NCBI GenBank assembly: GCA_016490735.1
Contig: JAEMWC010000151.1
Coordinates: 161,001 to 225,000 of the forward strand
Reading direction: 5' to 3'
Length of the DNA stretch: 64,000 bases
Source of the DNA: Pachyseris speciosa
Taxonomy: Eukaryota > Cnidaria > Anthozoa > Scleractinia > Pachyseridae
Shown: positions 11,326-22,181 of the stretch, piece by piece
How positions within the stretch are numbered: position 1 is the stretch's first letter
How the letters are laid out: every line of letters starts with the position of its first letter
Position numbers and translations under genes: made by a program
The notes under the pieces: model-generated
Database searches by the model: none
What the model was told of the DNA's origin: nothing
What the model saw: the letters and a program-made list of their open reading frames with translations, nothing else

Positions 11326-11477
11326 CCATTTCCGAATTACCTTTGGCCTCTTCTTCACAGCGAGTCCTGGTGCTCATAATAAGCTTTCATTCAAATGCAA
11401 ATTGAACTCATTTTCATACGAATAGCTGTGCACCAGGCCTCGCTTTGAAAAAGAGGGTAAAGGCAATTCGGAAATGG
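11326..11477. mobile_element. Short foldback element
   Basis: The left arm CCATTTCCGAATTACCTTTG.. with 'cttcacagcgagtcctggtgc' is the imperfect reverse complement of the right arm 'gcaccaggcctcgctttgaaa' with '..ggcaattcggaaatgg'. The two ~48-bp arms enclose a ~55-bp loop. Foldback MITE; no target duplication identified. Confidence 0.6.
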
Positions 11478-14041
11478 CCTATTGAGCAGCGAGAAAATAC
11501 AGCATAACTTCTCTCTACGCTTCTCGTCCCAAGTTCTCGTCGCTGGTGAGCGAGAAGAACTCTGGCATCCATGGTAGCATATAGCAGGGACTGCTCAAAA
11601 GAAATGGCATGTTTATGTGTCATCACTAGGGGTTGAATTTGCTTTCCACAATAAGAGATGGATAGTCATCGGTCCTTCAAAACAAGCCTGCTGCCAAGGT
11701 TAAAGCAACTAAACTACCTGAAAATGAAATCGAATGAGCTTTACTTACGAAAGTAACTCAAATTCTAAATGGAATTTAGAGTTGTCTCCCGTGGAAATTT
11801 GACCTTCCGTTATGGAAGCTGTAGAATTTGGCAGCCCTTGATAAGGGGTCTACATTCCTGTTGAGTGAGGTTGGTTAGATCTCTAGCGACAAGTTATGCT
11901 CATTTGCCGAGAAATGAATAAAAATAAAATAAATCTGAAAAACGTGCTAAGTCCAGATGTGGCTGAGAATAAATAAAACGGAGAACAGCAGGATCAGCAA
12001 CCGCTGATCGCTCAGTTAACTTTTAAGTGTCCTTTTTTAGAGAGGTCTTCGCCCTCTCTCCGTAAAGGGAGAGTTGACTGTGCCTCATATGAAGTCAACC
12101 CGTACATTTTTGTTCCGGCCGCTTTTCGTTGCGCAGATGTTTGCACAAATCTGACAAATGTCTTCCATGATTTCGTTGTGATACACGGCCAGAAGACCTG
12201 ATAAATTTATTTCTTCAAGAAGTTTTGAGTCATTGTCCTCGACGAATTAGCGCTTTTACGGGTTTTCATCTTTTGTTACGCTAAAAATCACTGTCTTTTA
12301 TTTGATTTTGTCTTTTTGGACGAATTCTAACACCTTTGAAAAAAATGAGCTGTTGTTTTGCTACAGATCAACGCCCATTTTCAGTAAGGAATTTTTTTTA
12401 CTGTCGTCATCTTTGGAACCTGATATCATTTTATTTCTATTTTTTTCAAGGGTTTTTAATAGAAACCCATTGACAAGGTCAGATATTTTAGTTTCTTTGA
12501 ATTGCTGTGTAGGTATCTGTTTTCCTTCATGTGGGCGCATTTAGCAGCAACTCGAGCCGCGGAAGGTTAGTGATGTGAGTTTTCAACTCACGTTCCCACA
12601 AACTGAGTCATGGCGTCGCTGCGATTTGTTTGAAAATTCATGCTCTTTTTCGTTTCCGGAAATTAAGAGTGGTTTGGACGGAAGGTCTTAATCCTTGCAT
12701 TAATTTCACCCCCAAAAAAAAAGACGTGTACTCTGCGAGCCGAGGAGAGAGCTTTGCCATGTTCAGAAATGAACAGCTTTGATCGTGACTAAAATATAGC
12801 ACTTAGTATTATAGGAAAAAACCGCGGGCCGGTCAGTTAGCTTTCATCCGGTGAAACATTTGCCTTTAACCTAACGTACTATTAATTATCTTGTAGTAAA
12901 GTAGTTAATTGCGACGGCGTTCACGAAAAGACTACAAGTTTTTTTCCAATGAGTGAAAATATTGCTTTAATCAGTGGGCTTATGCAGAGAGAGGCTATGA
13001 ACAGATCATCTATATCTATTTAGGATTTTAAAAATCCAGAGTAATGGTAAGACCGAAAACTCTGCAAGGTATCCAGCTGATGTACAAGTAATCCACTTTC
13101 TACTCGTCAAATTTTAATTCAATATATTTTCAAAGACTTCCCTAGATTCATTCCCTGTCATTGAGAACTGAACAAAAATCGAAATTTTTATTGTGGTAAA
13201 AAAATCTCACATTAAATTTGAGAACACTCCAAAAGAGAAAATTCCTCTCTGGGTTTTGCCGAACTGCGGAATAACTGTCTTGACTCGCGCGGCAACGAGT
13301 TCCTTTGACATGAAAACTACCGGTTTCATCTTTGTTGTCTCAGTTTTGATTCGAGTGACTTAAAAGTAACTCAAAAGGCCAAGTTTATCGCCGCGCATTT
13401 CATTTTATAAATAAAACGAGCAGTTAAAACTTTCTTGCACCAGTATAACATATTACGATCATCATGAGCACTTTAGTTTTGTCTACACTGGAAAAAGAAG
13501 TAGAGCGATCATTTCTCCGTCGTCGAAAAAAATAATACTGCCACATTTGAGCTCGAGGAATTTATCCACAGTCTCGACAGTTAAAACCACAATACATTAC
13601 AAAAGATCTCCAAAGAAGAGAAACGGCACTGGATAATGGATTTAGGTATTTCGCGCCCACGTTTATTTGCTCATCTAGATCTTATGGCTTTCGCCGAGAC
13701 AGTTTCGGATATCCGCAGTATTTCAGTATCTCAAATCCAATCATTAGGAAGAACGCCAAACCGAAAGGAATGCGGGGGAATGGGATCTTAGTACTTGATA
13801 TTTTGGTGATAGTAAGGGCAAATGTTAACTTATTTTGAGGTTATTATTATACCAACAACTTCACAGAAACTGCTGAACATATATGTATTGACAGTACAGT
13901 GTTGTATTATCGTATGAAATTACACTTTTCCAAACTTTCCTCCTCGACTTTTCATCCTTATAATGAAAAGCACCGAGATAATTTACTTTAATCGGCGATC
14001 TTATGTGTCATCATCATAATCATATTTATTATGGTAACGGA
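11478..14041. other. Non-coding stretch, nothing recognised
   Basis: No ORF in this interval has a motif, splice context or relation to neighbours. No tRNA- or rRNA-like fold was noticed. Confidence 0.4.
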
Positions 14042-14194
14042 TTTATTATTATTATTATTATTATTATGATTATTATTATTATTATTATTGCTGCATCGTT
14101 ATCGTTATTTTCGTCATCGTTATGGTATTATAACTGAGAGTCTTCTTCTCCTTCTTCTTCTTCTTCTTCTTCTTCTTCTTCTTCTTCTTCTTCG
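14042..14194. repeat. Microsatellites: (ATT)n then (TTC)n
   Basis: An interrupted ATT tract at 14042-14089 and a TTC tract at 14141-14194. The poly-leucine ORF through the second tract is an artefact. Confidence 0.9.
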
Positions 14195-17100
14195 TAGACT
14201 GCGAGCAGACATTTCTTTTCTTAACTTCTGTGGCGTGCTATTTTACATGATTTTATCGTCCGCTCGCGAGAGTGATGCCCCGGGTCCGGCGAAGCGGGGT
14301 TAAGGCTTAACCAAAGCTGATTGATCGGTGGTAATACTAGTCACGCGATTGACGCGATCCTTTTGACCATTAATGGTGAAAAAGGAATCGAAAGGAAAAG
14401 AAGGCCAAGGTCAACCAACCGCGCAATGCCGGAATCAAGGAAAGGGCGTGTAATGAGCTTTCCTTCGGGTTCAGTTGGCTCCTTTTGTACTGAGGAATTC
14501 CTGGGTAGCAACTTGGGTTCCATCAAGCCATGCTGACCAACGGCATTCTTATGGTTTCAAAATAAGTAGGCACAGGAGCCCATGGTAGGCACAAAAAAAT
14601 TATAGGCCAAAGACAAAAACAATGCGCACTTAGTTTATTACTGAAAATCAAGTAGCTTAGAAGCGTATGGTAACTCAGAAGCGCTTTTGAGTTACTGTGA
14701 TGAAGAGGCGAAGTTTGCGTCACTGTTTCCGTGGTAACCTCTCAAGTGCCTTTATACGACGATCGCTATCATGTCAATCAAGAGCGAGTCAACACAGGCA
14801 GCCGAGATATCACGTGGCAGCCTACCCTGGGTGCCAGGGGTTATTTTTTTCGTTTGAAGGAGGGAATTTACGCGGCGAAGCCTCTGGAGCCAGGGTACGT
14901 GGCAGCCATACAAAAATGTTCTCAGTACTGGCTGACTAACTTTGCCGTTCCAACTGCTAACAGGTCAAGTTCGACACCTTACAAACAAAAAATAACTACG
15001 GTGTTGACTCGAAACAATTTGATTTGTTCAACAAAAAAGTAGTTTCTTCTGGTGCCGTCCACAAGTTTTATCCAAGAACAATAAGAAGTGAATTAAATCA
15101 AGACTAGTTTCCGCTATTAAAGAAAAATAATCTGGGTAGAAATGACAAGAAAACAATCGGGCCGCATATTGAAATCTGCTTCATGGCACATGACAAAGTA
15201 CCAGAGAGAAAGTCACACCACAGACTTTTGAAAATGATCGGAAATACGTCATATATGCAACATGCTGATTCATGTAGAACATACCCGGGAAGGAAATAAG
15301 TAAAATTCACACGTATCACGCCCCGATGAATTTTCAAAGAAAAAAAAATAGTGGGTATGATCACGCAAGAAAGCACTAAATAGATAGCACGATCTTTCCA
15401 TAAGGGCTCTTTCGTTGAAAGTCCCAACAAATTTTCATAAAATCTTATAGATCGTATACATATCATGTCTGATATGAAAAATCAAGTTTTAAACCTGTTA
15501 AGGTTTGCGACACATCGAGCAAAATTAATTGAACTTTTTAAAAATCAAATTGCACACGTTGGAGGATCCTGACAGGCCTTAACATTAAATTTATCAGTGG
15601 AAGTTTAGCACGGTAATGTTATTATTCAGGAACAATTTGTTCCTCCGGGCTCGGATGAAAAGATGATGACGATTTTTTTAACTAAGCATTCCCGTAGAGA
15701 TTATTGATTTTCTTCCATGTTAGCGCAAATCCTTGATCGTCGAACATTCAGAACCAAAACAAAGGCTGTAAAAACTCAGTCTCTCTATATAAAAAGCCAA
15801 ACAAACCGCGGCATCGAAGAGTATCGTAAATAGTCTAAACAGCAAGGAACCGGTGCCCACGCATTTTATCCACTCGCGTATATGTGAACCGTGCAATGGA
15901 ACTGCGGCTGAATGACGGAATTCAAGGACTTGTATTAAACCGAAATTTTAAAAGCAATGTGGAAGTTGTGTGGAGCAAAGCACGGCAAAACAACTTCTGT
16001 GGTGCAAGAGGTTTAAGTATAAACAGGAACTCGGCAAACTGCAGAAAACCCGGCACTTTTAACCGGTATTAATAAAACCACGGGGTTTCATCTCGACGAT
16101 TATATCCGGCTATCGCAACAAAGAAAAATCGCTAGAGCAATCGTCCCTACACAAAAAGAGCGACTCATTTTGCTGGTATTGAGACTGTTCATAACAGTCT
16201 CACGATAAATATGATGCTGGACAACAGCGAAGAATGCACCAGTTTTAATGATGCGTAGGACATCTACTCAACGGGTCGGTCCTCAAAACCGATCCCATTC
16301 AAACAGTTCAAGAAAGCTACTGTTAATAGCAGGAACATGAAACAACAACGAGAGTCGCCGCTGTATCATACTAGGATAAATACAGGTCTCAGTGTTGTGA
16401 GTTCAAAGCCCGCTGAGGCAGATCCAGGCTGACAAAACCTATGGAATCACGAACGAACAGAGTTCTGCAGAATTTTAAAAGAACCAACAACACTGGCGAA
16501 ACCACAGAAAACATGCAAAACTGGATAATTATTCCATACTATCTGAGATTTTCTCGTCTTCTAAAATTTGACGTCCATATCGAATACATCATCATGAAGT
16601 TTGGAAAGCCGATTCAATGAAACAAATTGCAGAATTAAGACTACTATAAAGCAATCAGTCATAGTTTCCCTTTGTCTCCTAGATAGAATAATGACGTCTT
16701 GCGTTTAATTGGGAAAAAACCAGTGATAACAATTTAGCTCTTTGGGTGCGAAATAAATAGATTAACCTTTTCGAAAGGGACGAAGAACATTTTTAAAACA
16801 CAAGACAATTGGCATGGACAGGTAGAAGTCTGAAGGTTAAAAAAGTGATATGTATACCAAGAGGTTTGCTCAGAGAGTATTCCACATACAGGCACTGCGC
16901 AGGGGGAGTGGCTGGGGGTGGGCTTTAGTCCCACCACTTTTCAAAAGTAAAAAGCAAGTAATACTAAATTAATCGAAGTTACTTTTTTATTGAAAGTTTT
17001 ACCGAAAACTGATTATTCTTGTTCTAAAACACCTCCTTTTTTGTTGCTTAAACTGATATTAGTTTCACCAGACCATGTTAGTTTTAAATGCATTTCCAGC

Positions 17101-17696
17101 CATTTCAGAGGACTTAAATTTAAAATTTTTCAGGGGAGCATGCCCCCGGACCCCCTAGTTAACTTCACGCTAACGCGTTCGAAGTGAGTCCCCCCAGTTG
17201 CAAACTTGCTGCGCGGGCCCTGAGTCATAGCTGGCCTCCACCCGAAAAGGGAGCATTTCTGACACTTGCAGCACATCACAAAGATTAGTGTGACTTGACC
17301 TACAGCTCACAGTGTAGGTCCATCCCTAGTAAAAGAGATGGGCTTACATGGAGCGAAGCTGGCAAGATGGCAAAAGGTCAGGATAGATGCCGTTAGTAGT
17401 ACTCTTTCGCTTCTCTGGGCGCGAAAAGGGCTGACACAGGCAGTGAGTCCTCAGTGTTGACCAATAGCGCAAGGAATAGTCTGTCTTTTTTCCGCGGCAG
17501 TCTTCGTTTTTCTTATGGTTCCGGTAAAAGGAGCCCCAATACGTCAATAGTGAACTAATGATGATCGTGGGTTGCACTTCTGGGCGAACCCTGTCTGTAC
17601 AAAAGCGCACCCTCCAGGGATTCTTGTTGATATAAAGATGCATGCGTACCCTTGCGGGTAATTCTAACGTTGGGACCTTTGTTTTTGTTTTATTTT
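14195..17696. other. Non-coding stretch with repeat debris
   Basis: Near 14820-14910 'taccctgggtgccagggg' faces 'cctctggagccagggta', a probable small MITE of about 90 bp. Otherwise only short chance ORFs are present. Confidence 0.4.
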
Positions 17697-17861
17697 AGAT
17701 TAGAGTGCGAGTACAACAAGGAAATTATCAAACCAGTTAGTTTTGGTTTTTTCTTGGTTTTTTCTTTTCATTGAAAGTTTTGCCAGCCAATCACAAAGAG
17801 AAGCAATGCAAAGCCCAAAGCAAACGCAATCTACTTGCGATGTTCAATTGAAAACCGCTCT
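17697..17861. mobile_element. Truncated relative of the 969-1250 MITE (right end)
   Basis: Ends with tgttcaattgaaaaccgctc then TA, matching the right TIR of the element at 969-1250. The matching left TIR is absent. Confidence 0.5.
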
Positions 17862-17922
17862 AATTTTCCTGCACAGGTAGTGAATATAGGCTTGACAGAT
17901 CGTACACAAGTACATACATATG

Positions 17923-17983
17923 GGTTATTGGCCAAGCGTGAGGTCAAGATGGCGGGATATTGGCCAAGTTCTTTTTTTGCGTG

Positions 17984-18032
<49 letters not shown>

Positions 18033-18077
18033 GAGGCCAATATCCCGCCATCTTGACCGAACAAGCTTGGTCAATAA
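17923..18077. repeat. Long hairpin (near-perfect palindrome, ~155 bp)
   Basis: The arms run from ttattggccaagc through ggtcaagatggcgggatatt and gcgtgtttatggacc, and back through the complements to gcttggtcaataa, around a small centre (gagacgaagtcga). ORFs of similar length on both strands here are mirror images of the palindrome. A half-copy occurs at ~53200-53280. Confidence 0.85.
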
Positions 18078-18239
18078 AGGATTTATTATATGACTCAAAG
18101 GACGCTATAACAAGACAGTAAAACTCGGGACGAACGGGCTATCCGAGCGGTCAAGATGGCTCCATCTTGAGCTCGCGGGTAGCCAATCACAGCAGGACAA
18201 TTGATTCATGTTGACCGCTGAAAGAGCCAGTCATATAAT

Positions 18240-18620
18240 AAATACATACAAATATACTTTATTAACCCTCGGATTTTAGAGTAGCTTGTACAGCTAATAT
18301 TTCAGAGCATTTGCCAACCCAACCATCAGATGAGAGATAGATCACCACACCGGGAACTAAGTCCCCTACTCTTTTCGAACAGTGTGTGGGTTCTTTAGCG
18401 TCCCACAGAATCAAGTACGAAGAGTTCTGAGACGGGGCCTACGGTTTATCGTCCTTATCCGAGAAGACTATAGAAAGTCTAACCAATTACAGATGTCATT
18501 ACAAAGGCAACACTTTCTCCTCAATTATTAAAGACCCTGAGTGTTGGTCCGACTGGGGTTTGAACCCGCGACCTCCCGCGCGGTAGTCCGGTGCTCCAAA
18601 ACTGAGCTAACCGGTCGGTT
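18240..18620 (-). mobile_element. tRNA-derived SINE, apparently full length
   Basis: Reading minus, the head at 18620-18549 is tRNA-like, with A box TTAGCTCAGTTTTGG and B box GGTTCAAACCC (18556-18566). A body of about 300 bp follows, ending in an AT-rich tail with ATACAAATATACTT (plus-strand reading). Head, body and A/T tail in this order indicate a Pol III SINE rather than a functional tRNA. No target duplication was established. Confidence 0.75.
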
Positions 18621-18846
18621 AAGTGTTACCATTTATTGTATAATAAGGTGAATAGTTCGCGCGTTGTGATTGGTTCTTAGCTATGATCTATTAGAGCACA
18701 GATGCACAGATTACGTCATCACGAACCCCTTTTTTCCAGCAGAAATGTGAAAATAAACAAGTTTTTCGCGTTCATTTTTGTTTCTTTATTATATAAAGCA
18801 AATAGATTCCATGTTGCCGTGCGTCTGTTCAGAAATAGATCAAATA

Positions 18847-18887
18847 GATGGTAGTCCGGTGCTCTACCACTGGGCTAACCGGCCTGT
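18847..18887 (-). mobile_element. Fragment of the same tRNA-like SINE head
   Basis: The minus strand reads gccggttagcccagtggtagagcaccggactacc in outline (A box and anticodon-arm part of the 18240-18620 head). The B box and body are missing. Confidence 0.55.
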
Positions 18888-19382
18888 ATTAGTACTTAAG
18901 CTCTCAAACTCCCCAAAAATGCTCTGCTGAACTGATTCAGCTATATACACCCATGCAAACGTTCCCCCCATGTTTGGCCAACTCAACATGGTGCATTGTT
19001 GGGTGAGGCCGTTTTGAATACCCGTACTGTGTGTTTGTTATAGTTACTTGCTCAGTGACAGTTGCAACACCCATGAACACCCGGAAACTGCCAACAAGAC
19101 CGTTCAAACATACCCAACACGCTGGACGCAACAGCGCTGTGGACTTTTTGTTGGACAACATCATGTACAAGCCTTAACGTGATCACCCAAATCCCAACGT
19201 GATATTTCCGTTGTATTTTCTCATGTTGAACGGTCACGTTAGGTAATTAAGGAGACCAGAGGACAGTAGACTGCTACGGATAGTCGAACGTGAACGCGAC
19301 GAACAAGCTGAAACCTCAGGAAACTTGGAGAGAGCGAAAACGTTTTTCTTCTTGCTTCAGTCTTGCCGCGCTGTTGATGACT

Positions 19383-19841
19383 CAGGGACACCCAACGACA
19401 AGTTTCGGTAGATAACTGTTCGGTGGAGGGTGGTTCGCCTTGACTTTCGGCGTCGATTAATGAGTGCACTCGGGTTTCGTAACTGAAACGTGGCCTAAAA
19501 GATTCGCAATGGGGAAATCATAGCCCCTGAGGTTTTCGGAAAGGTCGTACTTGCTGTTTTTGGCAGTCCAAAACGTCAGCTAGCATTTTCGGAAAGGAAA
19601 TAGTTCCCTAGAAAGTTCGTGGAAAGTTCATTTCAGCCAACATTTTCTCAAAGGAAGATTTTGTTGCCTAACATTTTCGGGCAATTAAAATTTCAGCTAA
19701 GGAATCTGAATAGATGAACTTCTTATAGCTATAAATGAAAACATCACTTTTAACAGACTTTTTAAAGTTTAAAAACACTATATGGTACTTAAAAATTCCT
19801 TTCTACAGCTTTTGGTTGATTTGGCTCGTTGGGTGCCCCTG
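19383..19841. mobile_element. MITE, 6-bp-TSD family (copy 3 of 3, inverted)
   Basis: A 459-bp element from CAGGGACACCCAACGA to TCGTTGGGTGCCCCTG, in the opposite orientation to the copy at 9590 and alignable to it along its whole length. Exact flanking ATGACT repeats (19377-19382 and 19842-19847). Confidence 0.88.
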
Positions 19842-19910
19842 ATGACTCGCATTCTCGGCTTGATCTAGAAAGGAAAACGTAAAGCTTGTAGGATGTGGCT
19901 GGAGTGACAA

Positions 19911-20136
19911 GGATACTTCACAAATTCATGTGATCAAGTAAGCTGAAGCCACTCTAAGGGCACTACGGCCACAAGGTAGCGGGCATTAACCCTTAAATCT
20001 ACCAAAGCAAAGCTTGAGCCCAAGCATTAGCAGCCATGGACAGCTGTTTCCGCCTTGTTAGGCCTCATCAGCATGGCATAGCTAATGCCGTAGTGCCCTT
20101 AGAGTGGCTTCAGCTTACTTAATTTGTGAAGTATCT
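19911..20136. mobile_element. Foldback MITE
   Basis: The left arm gatacttcacaaatt..aagtaagctgaagccactctaagggcactacggcc mirrors the right arm ggcactac reversed through agagtggcttcagcttactt to aatttgtgaagtatc. The centre carries 'cagctgtttccgccttgttaggcctcatcagcatggcatagc'. A degraded relative lies at 30258-30540. Confidence 0.7.
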
Positions 20137-21049
20137 TTGTTCTAGAAAGGGACTGTTGATCTAATCGAGCATCAAATAAACGAACTGTCGGACTGCATAA
20201 CTTTCTCTTTACAAATACCAACGACAGTTAGGTTAGCTTTCTCTCGACGTCGAATTTCTCTTTTTTCTTTTTTGTACGTGCTGGTCGGCCTGTACAGCCC
20301 TGATTGTATTTTTCAAACGAAATTGCAACCAAAAAACAAAACAAAAGGATTGAAGAATCATACTGCACAATAACACTGAGATACGAATCTAAAGCATGAT
20401 ACAACAAATCTGGGTGTTTATTGTTTTAAATACAATAATCATTTTGGACCATTTCGGTCGCGTGCCAATTCCGTTCCATTTTTATCACTTATTTTAATTG
20501 TTTTAAAAGTACTTTTCATCACTTTGATGCTCACTTATTAGCGCTACGGCACGGAATGAATCACGGCACATATAGACGCACACGATAATAAATAATAAGT
20601 ATTAGCATAAACCAAATCTATTGTTTCTGCTCTTGGTCATTTTCATGTATATACATCGGAAAAAAATTAAGATTTTATCAAAAATTTCTGCGCACTTACA
20701 ATTATTTGTAATATCGTGAATATCGGGTCACGTATTAAATTGATAAACAATTGTCATCTCTGACTTTTTAAAATAACAAAGCAAAGTCCTAAAATGTGAA
20801 CTTTGAAATGGAAGCTTTAGAAAGTATTGTTCGCATTAAAATTTTCCGGAGCAAGGTGGTTCCTTGGATCTGAAGTCTTCAAATGTGACCTTTGATGACA
20901 GCTAGCTGTATTGAGCAGCAATTTTTTGTGGTACTCTGTATGGTGATTCAATTTTTTTTTTGTCAGTTCTAAAGCGTGACTAATCAATATATCTGTTAAC
21001 TTGAATGCAAGGTTGGTGAATTGTTTTCTAAAGAAATGAATTTTTTATG
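20137..21049. other. Intergenic DNA and 3' flank of collagen-like gene 2
   Basis: AT-rich sequence. A minus-strand AATAAA (plus tttatt at 20417-20422), about 630 nt beyond the stop, is a weak polyadenylation candidate. No other feature. Confidence 0.35.
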
Positions 21050-22111
21050 CTAATAGTACGGTTCGCAAATCCAATAATGTATGATACATTTTGCACTTCC
21101 ATCCTTCCCTCCAAACAAATTCGATTTTCCCCGGCATTCACACTCGTACTGCCTCAAACTAGCATGGTTTATCTCGCTTCGTAAGTTATATTCAGAAGCT
21201 CCAACGGTTGAACACGTAGCGCCGACAATTCTGTAACCCTTTTGCTCTGTCACTGCCACAATTCCAACTGCCGCATCGTCAACAGTAAACGGGACACTCT
21301 CTTCGCTCATGTAACGACACAATGTCAAATTTCCGGAGCCTACCTTTCCCATTTGCCCGTCCAAACCATTGTCACCTTTAACACCAACTTGTGGTCCAAG
21401 GAATTTGCTAATGTTGAAAGTTGTGTCGTTAAAGACGAACACCCGATAGGTCGATTTACGCTCGAGCTCTGCGATTCTAGCCCCGTTCTTGAGGTCTTGC
21501 CTTTGCAGTTTCAAGATTGTCTCTTCTCTCTTTTTCAACGCCACGTTCAATCGACTGACGTTGGATTTGAGTTCTTTGACCACCTTCCACAGTCTATCTT
21601 GCGTCGATGGCGAGCGTTTTGAATCGATTTGCCCAGGCACAAGCTCCTTCTTACACTCGTCACAATTTCCAACAGGGACGGCTCCAACCAAAAGCAAAAC
21701 GGCTAAGAGTACAGAAATGATGGCAAAACAACACCCAGCAAGAGCCAAAATCTTAAATACTCCGGAAAGAGCCTGACGGCGATTTCCATCGGTACAGTCG
21801 GTTTCACCAGCTTTCCGAACATTTCCATTTGGTCTGTTTTCGCTTGAAGTGCTTGGGCCACCAGAGCCAGTGAGACACTCGGTTTCACGATTTCGGCTGC
21901 GAATGTCAACTGGTTCTTCGTATTGGTGGCAAACATCTTCGCCAAAATTCCGGTCATCCATGTTCTCGTAAGACTGTTGGCGATCTGGTTTGTGTTTCGT
22001 TGGCAGTTGTACCTGAAGTTCAATGTCGTCTTTCGAGGTGTTTTCGTCTGCTCTGGTTGGCGAATACCCTCTTGAAGGAAAGAGTCCTGAATTAGAATTG
22101 GCGCTAGCCAT
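21050..22111 (-). CDS. Type II transmembrane collagen-like protein, paralogue 2 (353 aa)
   Basis: Start chosen at the ATG (22111-22109). The frame extends six codons further only from a GTG, and paralogue 1 starts with the same MAS.NS. The architecture matches the gene at 6.9-8.0 kb: cytoplasmic domain with SYENM and HQYEEP; membrane segment ~115-145; Cys pair CDEC; coiled coil ~165-215; short Gly-X-Y region; and a C-terminal domain with the same six cysteines (LCRY, ATC, CEC, KCIIHYWIC). The collagenous part is reduced: after GPQ the register breaks (VGVKGDNGLDGQMGK) and only about six triplets remain, against nine in paralogue 1. It is therefore a diverged inverted duplicate about 14 kb away, still open and with its cysteines intact, which suggests selection. 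Function unknown; membrane-anchored matrix or recognition protein inferred. Confidence 0.85.
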   Translation of the reverse strand: MASANSNSGLFPSRGYSPTRADENTSKDDIELQVQLPTKHKPDRQQSYENMDDRNFGEDVCHQYEEPVDIRSRNRETECLTGSGGPSTSSENRPNGNVRKAGETDCTDGNRRQALSGVFKILALAGCCFAIISVLLAVLLLVGAVPVGNCDECKKELVPGQIDSKRSPSTQDRLWKVVKELKSNVSRLNVALKKREETILKLQRQDLKNGARIAELERKSTYRVFVFNDTTFNISKFLGPQVGVKGDNGLDGQMGKVGSGNLTLCRYMSEESVPFTVDDAAVGIVAVTEQKGYRIVGATCSTVGASEYNLRSEINHASLRQYECECRGKSNLFGGKDGSAKCIIHYWICEPYY

Positions 22112-22172
22112 GAGAAGTACCCTTCGCACGATTTAAACCTTACTAGCTGAAATAAATATGGACGATCCCCAA

Positions 22173-22181
22173 CTTTAAATA
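22173..22181 (-). promoter_or_regulatory. TATA-like box of collagen-like gene 2
   Basis: The minus strand reads TATTTAAAG, about 62-70 bp upstream of the ATG at 22111, implying a 5' UTR of about 35-40 nt. Paralogue 1 has its TATA box about 245 bp from its ATG, so the promoters are not collinear. Confidence 0.4.

Noticed and set aside
14088..14303. ORF with poly-leucine
   Set aside because: Translation of a TTC microsatellite.
15104..15466. 120-codon minus ORF with hydrophobic stretches
   Set aside because: No recognisable domain, splice context or relation to neighbours; AT-rich sequence readily yields hydrophobic ORFs.
21242..21776. Two plus-strand ORFs (126 and 95 codons)
   Set aside because: Antisense shadows of collagen-like gene 2.
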